This document shows positions 8,698 to 16,772 of a stretch of DNA of 18,829 nt, piece after piece. Position numbers and translations under genes: made by a program. Each line of letters begins with the position of its first letter. The stretch's first letter is position 1. The DNA is taken from contig CAMLDO010000036.1 of the NCBI GenBank assembly GCA_946478865.1, forward strand, positions 1 through 18,829, in the 5' to 3' direction. The stretch is from an uncultured Methylobacillus sp. (GTDB lineage Bacteria; Pseudomonadota; Gammaproteobacteria; Burkholderiales; Methylophilaceae). Under the pieces are notes generated by a model, which was given only the letters and a program-made list of their open reading frames with translations, had not been told where the DNA came from and made no database searches.

Positions 8698-9761
8698 ATC
8701 GAAAAACGCTCACGATCATCCTGCTGCAAGCCCTGATCATCATCATCATGTTCTGGCTGCTGGTGTTCTACGGCAAGGATGAGTACGAAGCCTATTCGCA
8801 GCAGGAGCAGGAAGAAGAAATCGCGAGTCCGCCGCGCGTATCGAGCGAGCAAGGCTCGGCTATCGTCACGCTGTCCAAGGATACGCAACTGCAGAGCGGG
8901 ATTGTCGTGAGCCCATTGCAATCCGCCAATTACCAGAGCGGCCTTACCGCCTTTGGCACGGTGATCAACCTCGATGCCTATAACGAGTTACGTACCCGCT
9001 ATCTGGCTGCGCGCGCCGAGGCCGGAGTAGTCAAGGCATCGATCGCGAATAGCCAGAAGGAATACCAGCGGCTGGCGCAACTCAACCAGGACGATCATAA
9101 CGTTTCCGATCGGGCCGTCGCAGCAGCGGAAGCGGCCTGGAAAGCGGACGAGGCCCGGCTGGCCGCGGCGGAAACCTCGGCAGCCAGCATACGTGACACG
9201 TTACGTCAGCAATGGGGAGAGTCATTGGCAAGCTGGGCGACCCAGCAGCCAGCAAGCGAACAATTACAGCGTCTGCTGCAATATCGCGAGGTGCTGATCC
9301 AGGTCACGCTGCCGTTCGACACCCCCAATCCGGCCAAGGATTCGGTGCTCATGGTCGAGCCCGCAGGATCGCGCGGCAAGCCGGTAAAGGCGACATTTGT
9401 TTCGCTCGCGCCGCAAACGGACAGCGCCATCCAGGGCAAGACCTTCTTTTACCGCGCATCGTCCGACGCTTTGCGGGTGGGCATGCGCGTGACTGCCCAC
9501 CTGAACCAGAACGGCAAGGCTGCGGCCGGAGTCATCGTTCCGTCGGAAGCCATAGTCTGGTACGGCGGCAAAGCCTGGGTCTACCAGAAGCAATCCGGCG
9601 AGCGCTTCGTACGTCGCCAGGTCAGCGCCGAACGCGAGGCCGGCAATGGCTGGTTCAACGCGGGTACACTCAAGGCTGGAGACGAGGTCGTGACGAGCGG
9701 CGCGCAGCTGCTGCTGTCCGAGGAGTTCAAGTACCAGATCACGAACGAGAATGAGGATTAG
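8694..9761 (+). CDS. RND efflux periplasmic adaptor (membrane fusion protein), atypical
   Basis: The 355-residue protein links the inner-membrane pump to the outer-membrane channel. Residues 5-26 form an N-terminal membrane anchor with no lipobox. After a polar linker come a beta segment (about 55-95), a coiled-coil hairpin (about 96-178), a beta-barrel-like region (about 198-275) and a membrane-proximal domain with VIVPSEAIVWYGGKAWVY (280-297) and AGDEVVTSGAQLLLSEEFK (328-346), typical of CzcB/CusB-like adaptors. I cannot find the usual lipoyl half-motifs flanking the coil. The ATG overlaps the tolC-like stop as ATGA, with GAGGAA upstream, so translation is coupled. A longer open frame to 8529 lies inside the previous gene and is not the start. 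Confidence 0.88.
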   Translation: MNRKTLTIILLQALIIIIMFWLLVFYGKDEYEAYSQQEQEEEIASPPRVSSEQGSAIVTLSKDTQLQSGIVVSPLQSANYQSGLTAFGTVINLDAYNELRTRYLAARAEAGVVKASIANSQKEYQRLAQLNQDDHNVSDRAVAAAEAAWKADEARLAAAETSAASIRDTLRQQWGESLASWATQQPASEQLQRLLQYREVLIQVTLPFDTPNPAKDSVLMVEPAGSRGKPVKATFVSLAPQTDSAIQGKTFFYRASSDALRVGMRVTAHLNQNGKAAAGVIVPSEAIVWYGGKAWVYQKQSGERFVRRQVSAEREAGNGWFNAGTLKAGDEVVTSGAQLLLSEEFKYQITNENED

Positions 9762-9767
9762 ACCGGC

Positions 9768-12700
9768 ATGATGTCGGCCATCGTACGTTTCTCGATCCGT
9801 TTCTACGGCGTCATTATCGGGCTTGCCAGTCTGGCGGTAATCTATGGGCTTTACAGCCTGACCCAGGCCAATCTGGACGTTTTTCCGGAATTCTCGCCCA
9901 CCCAGGTCGTAATCCAGACCGAGTCGCCCGGCCTTTCCGCAGAACTGGTGGAGGTGCTGGTCACCCAGCCTATCGAAAACAGCATCGCAGGCACCGTCGG
10001 CATCGATATGATGCGCTCGCAATCCATGCCGGGGCTGTCGGTGGTCACCATCATTTTCAAGGAAGGCACCGACATCTACCGCAACCGCCAGGTGATTGCG
10101 GAACGACTGGGCACGCTGGGCGGACAGCTTCCGCAAGGCATCATCCCCAATATCACGCCCCTCACCTCCTCCGCCAGCACGGTATTGGGCGCGGGGCTGA
10201 CTTCCGACAAACGCTCGCTCATGGAGCTGCGCACACTGGTCGACTGGACGATACGTCCGCATTTGCTGGCCGTGAACGGCGTAGCGGATGTAAACGTGTT
10301 CGGCGGCGATGTGCGCCAGTTCCAGATCCAGGTCGAGCCGGACAAGCTGATCCAGTACAACCTCTCGCTACAGGAGGTGGTAGAAGCCGCAGGCCGCGCC
10401 ACGGGCGTGCGCGGCGGCGGCTACATCGAGAACAACAACCAGCGCATCGTCATCAACAGCGAAGGCCAGGCGCTGACCCCAGCTTATCTGGGGCAGATGC
10501 CGGTGGTTCACCGCAATGGCCAGACGATACGCTTGAGCGATATCGGACAAGTGGTCGAAGGCGCAGCGCCTTCGATCAGCGCCGCCGCCATCAATGGCAA
10601 GCCTGGAGTCTATCTTTCTGTGCAGGGCCAGCTGGGCGCCAATACCAAGGCCGTGACGGAAGCCGTCGAAAAGGCACTACAGGAGCTTGAGCCGACGCTG
10701 GAGAACGAGCAGGTCAAGCTTTATCCTCGCCTGTTCCGCCCCGCCAACTTCATCGAAACCGCGGTGGATGGCGTGCAGACCGATATCCTGATCGGCTCGG
10801 TACTGGTGATCACTGTGCTGTTTCTGTTCCTCTTCAATGCGCGGACTGCTTTCATTTCCGCCACAGCGATCCCGCTCTCGCTGCTGACGGCGATCATCGT
10901 GCTGGAGTATTTCGGTATCGGGCTCAACATCATGGTGCTGGGTGGCTTGGCCATTGCATTGGGCGAGGTGGTGGACGATGCGATCATCGATACCGAAAAC
11001 ATCTTCCGCCGACTGCGTGAAAACCGGTTACTCGAAACCCCGCGGCCGATGTATCAGGTCGTGTTCGACGCCTCGATGGAGGTGCGCAGCTCGGTGGTGT
11101 ATGCCACTTTCATCGTAGTGCTGGTATTCCTGCCGCTGCTTACACTTTCGGGCGTGGCCGGAAAAATGTTCGCGCCGCTGGGGCTGGCCTATATCAGCGC
11201 CATCATGGCTTCACTGATCGTCGCACTCACGCTGACCCCTGCCTTGTGCTACCTGATGCTCGGGCGCGCCAAGCTGGAAAGCGAAGATCCTCCGCTGATT
11301 CGTGTCATCAAGAGCGGCTACATCCGCATGCTGCGAGGCATCGAGAAGCACTACAAGATGAAAGTGGGGCTGACCATGCTGTTGATCGCACTCGGCCTCG
11401 GGCTGTTGCCGCTGTTCAAGAGCCAGTTCATTCCCAATCTGAACGAAGGCCACTTCATCCTTCACATGACGGCAGTACCGGGAACCTCGGAGAAGGAGTC
11501 GCTGCGCATCGGCGAAAAGGTCGCGGCGACGCTGGCCCAGATCGAAGGCGTGCAGTCCGTGGCGCAATGGGTAGGCCGCGCGCAAAACGGTGCGGATACC
11601 TTCGGCACTCATTACAGCGAATTCGAAGTCGAGATCGGCACCTTGCCGGGAGAAGAGCAGGCTCGCATCCTGAATGAAATCCGCGAAACACTGGCGGGCG
11701 GCGAGAACGGCAGCTTGGGCTTTCCGGGTGTCAACTTTGCGATCAACACCTTCCTTACCGAGCGCATCGAAGAAACCATTTCCGGTTATGCCGCCGCAGT
11801 TGTGGTCAACATTTACGGACAAGACCTGGATGCACTCGATCGCGACGCCCGTGCCATCACCAACATTCTTACCGGCATGGAAGGCGCGGCGGACGTACAG
11901 GTGCAGTCCCCTCCCGGGACCCCGCAACTGGTAATCCGCCTGCGACCTGAACGACTGGCGCAGTGGGGCATGAGCCCGGTGGACGTTCTCGACAGCATAC
12001 GTGCCGCCTACGAAGGCATACAGGTTGCGCAGACATTCGAAGGCAGCCGCATCATCGGAGTAGATGTGGTGCTGTCGCGCAATGCGCGCGGCAATATCAT
12101 GCAGGTAGGAAATCTCCCGCTCAAGAACCCGGAAGGCAGGGTGCTGCGCCTCAAGGACATTGCCGACATCCGGCAGGAAAATGGCCGCTCCAAGATCCTG
12201 CACGCCGGAGCCAAGCGCATCCAGACCGTGACTGCCAATGTTGTCGATCGCGATATCGCAAGCTTCTCGGCCGAACTCAAGTCTCGCGTGCAAAGCGAGG
12301 TCACCTTCGCACCGGGCAATTACGCCGAATTCACCGGCGAGGCCGAGGCGCAAGCCCAGTCGCGGGAAGACCTGATCGTGCATTCGCTGCTCGCCTGCGT
12401 CGGCATTTTCCTGATGCTGTATATCGCATTCGGCCGCCTGCGCAACCTGCTGTTGACGTTCGCCAACCTGCCTTTTGCACTGATTGGGGGCGTACTTGCG
12501 GCGATGTTCACAGGCGGATGGATTTCACTCGGTTCTCTGGTCGGGTTCGTCACGCTGTTCGGGATCACCCTGCGCAACTCCATCATGCTGGTTTCGCATT
12601 ACCAGCATCTGGTGGATGAGGAAGGCATGGAATGGGGACTGGAAGCAGCGCTCAAAGGCGCATCCGAGCGCCTGCCTTCGATCCTGATGACCGCGCTGGT

Positions 12701-12878
12701 AACCGCGCTGGGCCTGTTGCCGCTCGCTGCCGGCAGCGGACAGCCCGGACGCGAGATCGAGGGGCCGATGGCCACGATCATCGTCGGCGGCCTGGTGACT
12801 TCGACCATACTCAACCTGCTGATCCTGCCGTCCATCATGCTGCATTTCGGCAAGTTCGAACGACGGCGGCAGGATTAA
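9768..12878 (+). CDS. RND efflux pump permease, CzcA/CusA-related
   Basis: This is the inner-membrane proton-driven pump of the tripartite system: 1036 residues, full length for the heavy-metal efflux (HME) RND family. It has one N-terminal membrane helix (about 12-30), a large periplasmic loop, a bundle of helices from about 335 to 500, and a second half with the same layout. The proton-relay helix 4 reads ALGEVVDDAIIDTEN (397-411). It keeps Asp403 and Glu410 of the CzcA DFG..VDG...EN signature but has Ala in place of the first Asp, and adds Glu400, Asp404 and Asp408. By eye the CusA methionine triad is not evident, so copper or silver export is not supported. ATG at 9768 follows GAGGA at a 10-nt spacing. 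The substrate is unknown. Confidence 0.92.
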   Translation: MMSAIVRFSIRFYGVIIGLASLAVIYGLYSLTQANLDVFPEFSPTQVVIQTESPGLSAELVEVLVTQPIENSIAGTVGIDMMRSQSMPGLSVVTIIFKEGTDIYRNRQVIAERLGTLGGQLPQGIIPNITPLTSSASTVLGAGLTSDKRSLMELRTLVDWTIRPHLLAVNGVADVNVFGGDVRQFQIQVEPDKLIQYNLSLQEVVEAAGRATGVRGGGYIENNNQRIVINSEGQALTPAYLGQMPVVHRNGQTIRLSDIGQVVEGAAPSISAAAINGKPGVYLSVQGQLGANTKAVTEAVEKALQELEPTLENEQVKLYPRLFRPANFIETAVDGVQTDILIGSVLVITVLFLFLFNARTAFISATAIPLSLLTAIIVLEYFGIGLNIMVLGGLAIALGEVVDDAIIDTENIFRRLRENRLLETPRPMYQVVFDASMEVRSSVVYATFIVVLVFLPLLTLSGVAGKMFAPLGLAYISAIMASLIVALTLTPALCYLMLGRAKLESEDPPLIRVIKSGYIRMLRGIEKHYKMKVGLTMLLIALGLGLLPLFKSQFIPNLNEGHFILHMTAVPGTSEKESLRIGEKVAATLAQIEGVQSVAQWVGRAQNGADTFGTHYSEFEVEIGTLPGEEQARILNEIRETLAGGENGSLGFPGVNFAINTFLTERIEETISGYAAAVVVNIYGQDLDALDRDARAITNILTGMEGAADVQVQSPPGTPQLVIRLRPERLAQWGMSPVDVLDSIRAAYEGIQVAQTFEGSRIIGVDVVLSRNARGNIMQVGNLPLKNPEGRVLRLKDIADIRQENGRSKILHAGAKRIQTVTANVVDRDIASFSAELKSRVQSEVTFAPGNYAEFTGEAEAQAQSREDLIVHSLLACVGIFLMLYIAFGRLRNLLLTFANLPFALIGGVLAAMFTGGWISLGSLVGFVTLFGITLRNSIMLVSHYQHLVDEEGMEWGLEAALKGASERLPSILMTALVTALGLLPLAAGSGQPGREIEGPMATIIVGGLVTSTILNLLILPSIMLHFGKFERRRQD

Positions 12879-12914
12879 CGGATGCAAAGGCATGTAAATT
12901 GCTAATGCACTACT

Positions 12915-14429
12915 GTGGAATTCCTGCCCAAAAAAGAACGTGATCGTTCCCGGCTGCTTTATCTGGGAATAGGGCTTTTTCTCCTGCTGGATCTGTCAGT
13001 GCTGGCGACCAGCTACTGGCTCTCCTACCAGATTGCGGAAAACGCGGTCACCATCAACCTTTCCGGCCGGCAGCGCATGCTGTCGCAGCGTATGGTCAAG
13101 ACCTTGCTGCAGCTCAAGCACGCGGAGAACGAGTCAAGCAGTGCTGCCGCACTGGCCGAGCTGCGGCTTACCTTTACCCTGTTCGATTCCACGCTCTACA
13201 GCCTGCATCGCGGTGGAGTCACCATCGGAGGGGATAGCCTGCCGATCAGGATGGCTCCTATCCGGATCGAGCCGGCACAGGAACTGATCGAACAGGCGGA
13301 AGCGCTATGGAGCCCGTATCGCGACAAAGTGCAGGCCTTGCTGCACGGACCGGGAACTCCTTCGGGCGCCGCCATTGATGCAGCCATCGCAGAAGCCAAT
13401 GCGAGCAATCTGGAATTGCTGGAGTTGATGAATTCACTGACCACCGCCCTCGAAGAAAGCGCTGTCGCCAAAACCTCCCGCATTCGCATGCTGCAGATTG
13501 TCACTTTCACGCTGGCGATGCTGAGCTTCATACATATTATTCTGCTAATGCGCAGACAATTGCGCAGGGCTAGCAAGCATCGTGAATCGCTCAACCGCGT
13601 CATCCACAAGATCAATGCCGGCATCCTGGTGTGCGATGAAAACAATATCATTCAGGCGGCCAATCAGTCGGCGGGAACTCTGTTCGGTTATGACGCAGTC
13701 AATCTGATCGGCATGAATGGCAGCGAACTGCTGATACTACAGGACAATGTTTTACACGGCCGCCGTCAGGACGGATCGCTCTTTCATGCTGAAGCGCAAT
13801 ATCGTGAGCTCACGCTCAACAATGCGACAGTCAAACTGAAAACCGTCGCGGACGTGTCGCAGCAACGCTCCATGGAAAAGACCCTGAGTCACCTCGCCTA
13901 TCACGACGCACTCACAGGGTTGCCGAATCGTCTGCTTTTCGATGACCGCCTGCAGCAAAGCATACTCTCGGCGCGACGGCGCGGGAGCCGGCTGGCCATG
14001 CTGTTCGTCGATCTCGACAAGTTCAAGCAGGTCAACGACAACCACGGCCATCACATCGGCGACCTGCTGCTCAAGGAAATCGGATTGAGATTGCGCAGCT
14101 GCCTGCGCGAGGAGGACACCGTCTCACGCTTTGGCGGAGACGAATTCGGGATACTGCTGAATTCGATTTCGGATCGCGAGGATTGCATCCGGATCGTGAC
14201 GCACATCCTCGAAACCCTGCGCGCAGGATTCGTCGCGGAAGGCATCATGCTGTTTCCCGATGCCAGCATAGGCATCGGGATCTACCCGGATGACGGACAG
14301 GACGAAAAAACGTTGCTGCGATGCGCGGATCAGGCCATGTATACCGCCAAGCGCAACAGCACGGGCCACTTCGCGTTCTATGCGAATTCCGCCCCGGTAA
14401 TGGCTAGTCGTCGTACTTCAGGTACTTGA
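12915..14429 (+). CDS. Membrane-bound diguanylate cyclase with PilJ-type sensor, PAS and GGDEF domains
   Basis: The 504-residue protein probably makes cyclic di-GMP from two GTP in response to a periplasmic signal. Transmembrane helix 1 is at about 13-36. It is followed by a PilJ-type sensor whose motif INLSGRQRMLSQRMVK (47-62) resembles the P-box of NarX-type nitrate sensors. Transmembrane helix 2 is at about 191-213, a PAS-like domain at 224-315, and the GGDEF domain at about 325-490. The active-site GGDEF is intact at 407-411, and the inhibitory site RxxD (REED, 398-401) lies five residues before it, so the enzyme is predicted active and product-inhibited. The only possible start is GTG at 12915, because TAA lies just upstream. 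It follows the pump gene by 36 bp without a terminator, so co-transcription is likely. Its 3' end overlaps the convergent pterin dehydratase gene by 26 bp. Confidence 0.93.
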   Translation: MEFLPKKERDRSRLLYLGIGLFLLLDLSVLATSYWLSYQIAENAVTINLSGRQRMLSQRMVKTLLQLKHAENESSSAAALAELRLTFTLFDSTLYSLHRGGVTIGGDSLPIRMAPIRIEPAQELIEQAEALWSPYRDKVQALLHGPGTPSGAAIDAAIAEANASNLELLELMNSLTTALEESAVAKTSRIRMLQIVTFTLAMLSFIHIILLMRRQLRRASKHRESLNRVIHKINAGILVCDENNIIQAANQSAGTLFGYDAVNLIGMNGSELLILQDNVLHGRRQDGSLFHAEAQYRELTLNNATVKLKTVADVSQQRSMEKTLSHLAYHDALTGLPNRLLFDDRLQQSILSARRRGSRLAMLFVDLDKFKQVNDNHGHHIGDLLLKEIGLRLRSCLREEDTVSRFGGDEFGILLNSISDREDCIRIVTHILETLRAGFVAEGIMLFPDASIGIGIYPDDGQDEKTLLRCADQAMYTAKRNSTGHFAFYANSAPVMASRRTSGT

Positions 14430-14784
14430 AGCGCGGATCGTCGTTAGGTGTGCCTTCCAGCGCACCACCCTCCTTGCCCGGTTGCCACTGGATCACATCC
14501 TCGATCTTTTTCGCCAGCAGGAAATCCTTGTCGGTGATGCCCTTGGCGGTATGGGTGCATAACTTGACGATCACGAAAGCGTACGACACCGTAAGATCGG
14601 GATGATGCCAGGCTGCTTCGGCCAGGTGGCCGACAGTATTGACGACCATGAGTGTGCTCTTCCAGCTGCTGGTCTTGTACTTGCGGCGGATCCAGCCATC
14701 CTCAAAATACCAGTGAGGCAGTTCGGCAGCCAGTTTCTGCTGCACTTCCTCTTCCGAGTAAACGCGTTCTGCAACCTTTTCCAT
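14404..14784 (-). CDS. phhB: Pterin-4a-carbinolamine dehydratase-like protein
   Basis: The 126-residue protein belongs to the PCD/DCoH family, which dehydrates 4a-hydroxytetrahydrobiopterin. The family signature is intact: AEAAWHHPDLTVSY with His60-His61-Pro62, and THTAKGITDKD with His78, equivalent to the three catalytic histidines. A C-terminal extension (about 96-126) rich in Gly, Asp and Lys goes beyond the usual core of about 95-100 residues. It is the last gene of the cofactor operon: a strong AGGAGG site precedes the ATG and only 10 bp separate it from the kinase gene. No phenylalanine hydroxylase is nearby. The context therefore suggests a pterin role tied to tetrahydromethanopterin rather than to phenylalanine breakdown. 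That is inference; the symbol is the usual bacterial name for the family. Confidence 0.88.
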   Translation of the reverse strand: MEKVAERVYSEEEVQQKLAAELPHWYFEDGWIRRKYKTSSWKSTLMVVNTVGHLAEAAWHHPDLTVSYAFVIVKLCTHTAKGITDKDFLLAKKIEDVIQWQPGKEGGALEGTPNDDPRFKYLKYDD

Positions 14785-14794
14785 AATGCTCCTC

Positions 14795-15400
14795 CTAGAA
14801 AGCCAGTGCGGGTGTAGGGCCGCCGTCCCACGCCTCGGCGAAGGCCGTATGGTCGGACTTGCCGTAGATGTGAACAGGACAGGTCAGGCGTTGGGAAAAA
14901 TTTCCGAAGGCGGCATCGAGCATGCCCTCTTCTTGCAGGCGACTAACCGGCAATGGTTGTTCTGATACAGCCTCATACTTCACCAGGACCAGCCTGTCGG
15001 CGCCAATTTTTGCTGCGAGCCACGCCGCCAGGCTATCCGATGTGACATCCCAGCTCTGCGGAATATCCTCATCCGCCAATACCATGCGGCTGGGCATCCA
15101 CACGATTGCCCGGTGCTGCCACGAACGCTCGGCAATCTCCAGCTCCGTCGATGCCGTCACCAGATTAGGCTGCAGGGACTGCAGCACATGCCCGTACTGC
15201 TCCATGGCCAGCAGCGCCATGAAATGGGCTGCGGCATCGTCATACTGCCCGAACGTCTGCCGATCCCGTATCGTGTCGGCGAATACGCCGCCGCCAGGCA
15301 CGATCACAATGCGGCCGTCGCTTTCTTTCGCCAGCAACGTCAGCCATTGCTTCAACTCAGGTGTTCCCAGCAGACTGCCGCCCAGCTTAACGACCCACAT
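14795..15400 (-). CDS. Amino-acid-kinase-fold kinase, MfnE-like, methanofuran-type cofactor pathway
   Basis: The 201-residue protein has the amino acid kinase (aspartokinase/uridylate kinase) fold: phosphate-binding KLGGS at 5-9, PGGG at 35-38, SWDVTSDSLAAWLA at 116-129 and GADRLVLVK at 133-141, which bind ATP. It is shorter than aspartokinase and has no ACT domain. In archaea the MfnE member of this fold phosphorylates the aminomethylfuran phosphate precursor of methanofuran, and close relatives occur in methylotroph H4MPT islands. The assignment rests on size, motifs and neighbours. The ATG at 15400 lies 14 nt inside the pabB 3' end and is preceded by GAGGGG. Confidence 0.8.
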   Translation of the reverse strand: MWVVKLGGSLLGTPELKQWLTLLAKESDGRIVIVPGGGVFADTIRDRQTFGQYDDAAAHFMALLAMEQYGHVLQSLQPNLVTASTELEIAERSWQHRAIVWMPSRMVLADEDIPQSWDVTSDSLAAWLAAKIGADRLVLVKYEAVSEQPLPVSRLQEEGMLDAAFGNFSQRLTCPVHIYGKSDHTAFAEAWDGGPTPALAF

Positions 15401-16772
15401 CCGCCCCCCTCAAGTAATTCATCAATTGCAGCATGCCGGAAGCCTTATCCAGCGTCTCGCGATATTCCTTCTGCATTTCAGAGTCGGCCACGATTCCGCC
15501 GCCGGCCCAGAAACGGATTATTCCGTTTGAGTATACCGCCGTTCGAATCGCGATATTGGTATCCATGTTTCCATCGAAACCGATATAGCCGATCGCTCCG
15601 CAATATACGCCACGACGATGCGGCTCCAACTCCTCGATGATTTCCATGGAACGCAATTTCGGAGCACCGGTGATCGACCCACCGGGGAAGCAGCCGCGCA
15701 GCAGATCCAGTGCATCTCGCCCCGGTGCAAGCGCTCCTGTCACGGTACTCACAAGATGGTGGACGTTGGCAAAGCTTTCCAGCTCGAACAGCTTGTCCGC
15801 ACGTACAGAACCCACCGCGCAATTCTTGCCGATATCGTTGCGCAGGAGATCGACGATCATCACATTCTCGGCACGATCCTTGAGGCTGGACTGCAATGCG
15901 TCGGCATAGGCCTTGTCCTGCACCGGGTCTGTCGAGCGCGGTCGCGTGCCCTTGATGGGCTTGGTTTCCACATGGCCGTCCTCGACGCGCAGAAAACGTT
16001 CCGGCGATGCCGAAAGAATCTGGGCGTCCGGCGTATTGAAATAGGCGGAGAACGGCGCCGGACTGAATTGCCGCAGCTGGCGATAGGCGCTCCAAGGGTC
16101 GCCTTGGGCTTCCACCGAAAAACGCTGGGCGAGATTGACCTGGTAGCAATCGCCATCGGCGATATAGCGCTTGATGCGATCGAAGGCGATGCCATAACTC
16201 GCCTCGTCCATATTGGAGCGAACCTGCCCCTTGACCTCGAATACACCGGTTTCTGCCGTCTCGTCACTGCTCAGCAGTCGGAGAAGCTCCGGCCACTGCT
16301 GCGCTGTCCGTGCATCGTGCCCTTGCCCGACCAGCCATGCCCGTCCGGCATGATGATCGAACACTGCCGCCCAGTCGTATATGCCCACCGCCATTTCCGG
16401 CATGCGCTCCGCATCCATAGCCTGCTCCGGCAAGGACTCCAGCCGACGCGCCAGGTCGTAGGCGAAATAGCCGATCGCCCCTCCGGCAAACGGCAAGTGC
16501 GTTGCCTCCGTACCAAATCGCTTCAGAATGCTTTTGAGTACGAGGAAAGGGTCTTCGTCGGTAACACTTACCGATTGATTTTCACGAACCTCGGTCTGCT
16601 CGCCCTGTGTGGAGATTGTAATGAAAGGCTCGGCAGCCAGGATATCGTAGCGTCCATAATGACTGCCCGGCCAACCGCTATCCAGATAGACCGCCCAAGG
16701 CCGATGCGCTATCCGCGCAAACAACGATGCGCTATCCGCGCGATAAGGCAGCTCGGCCAGCAGCAAACTCAT
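15387..16772 (-). CDS. pabB: Aminodeoxychorismate synthase component I
   Basis: PabB converts chorismate and ammonia to 4-amino-4-deoxychorismate, precursor of p-aminobenzoate. The 461-residue chorismate-binding protein carries PIKGT at 272-276 with Lys274, the residue that separates PabB from anthranilate synthase (PIAGT). Also present are NVMIVDLLRNDIGK, GGSITGAPKLRSMEIIEELEP, GAIGYIGFDGNMDTNIAIRT and WAGGGIVADSE. The chosen ATG at 16772 overlaps the previous stop as ATGA and follows GGAGG. A longer frame to 16832 would add 20 residues from inside the neighbour. The amidotransferase (PabA) and lyase (PabC) are not in the window. Here p-aminobenzoate could feed both folate and tetrahydromethanopterin. 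Confidence 0.95.
   Translation of the reverse strand: MSLLLAELPYRADSASLFARIAHRPWAVYLDSGWPGSHYGRYDILAAEPFITISTQGEQTEVRENQSVSVTDEDPFLVLKSILKRFGTEATHLPFAGGAIGYFAYDLARRLESLPEQAMDAERMPEMAVGIYDWAAVFDHHAGRAWLVGQGHDARTAQQWPELLRLLSSDETAETGVFEVKGQVRSNMDEASYGIAFDRIKRYIADGDCYQVNLAQRFSVEAQGDPWSAYRQLRQFSPAPFSAYFNTPDAQILSASPERFLRVEDGHVETKPIKGTRPRSTDPVQDKAYADALQSSLKDRAENVMIVDLLRNDIGKNCAVGSVRADKLFELESFANVHHLVSTVTGALAPGRDALDLLRGCFPGGSITGAPKLRSMEIIEELEPHRRGVYCGAIGYIGFDGNMDTNIAIRTAVYSNGIIRFWAGGGIVADSEMQKEYRETLDKASGMLQLMNYLRGADVGR

Noticed and set aside
9264..10262. 332-codon minus-strand frame across the adaptor-pump junction
   Set aside because: Shadow spanning two clear genes on the plus strand.
11211..12383. 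390-codon minus-strand frame opposite the RND pump
   Set aside because: Shadow of the pump gene, with no start signals and no domains.
14795..15400. Aspartokinase or uridylate kinase
   Set aside because: It has the same fold but is only 201 residues, has no ACT domain, and lies in a cofactor operon rather than with amino-acid or translation genes.
15387..16772. Anthranilate synthase TrpE
   Set aside because: The active-site motif is PIKGT with Lys274 rather than PIAGT, which is diagnostic of PabB, and there are no trp genes nearby.
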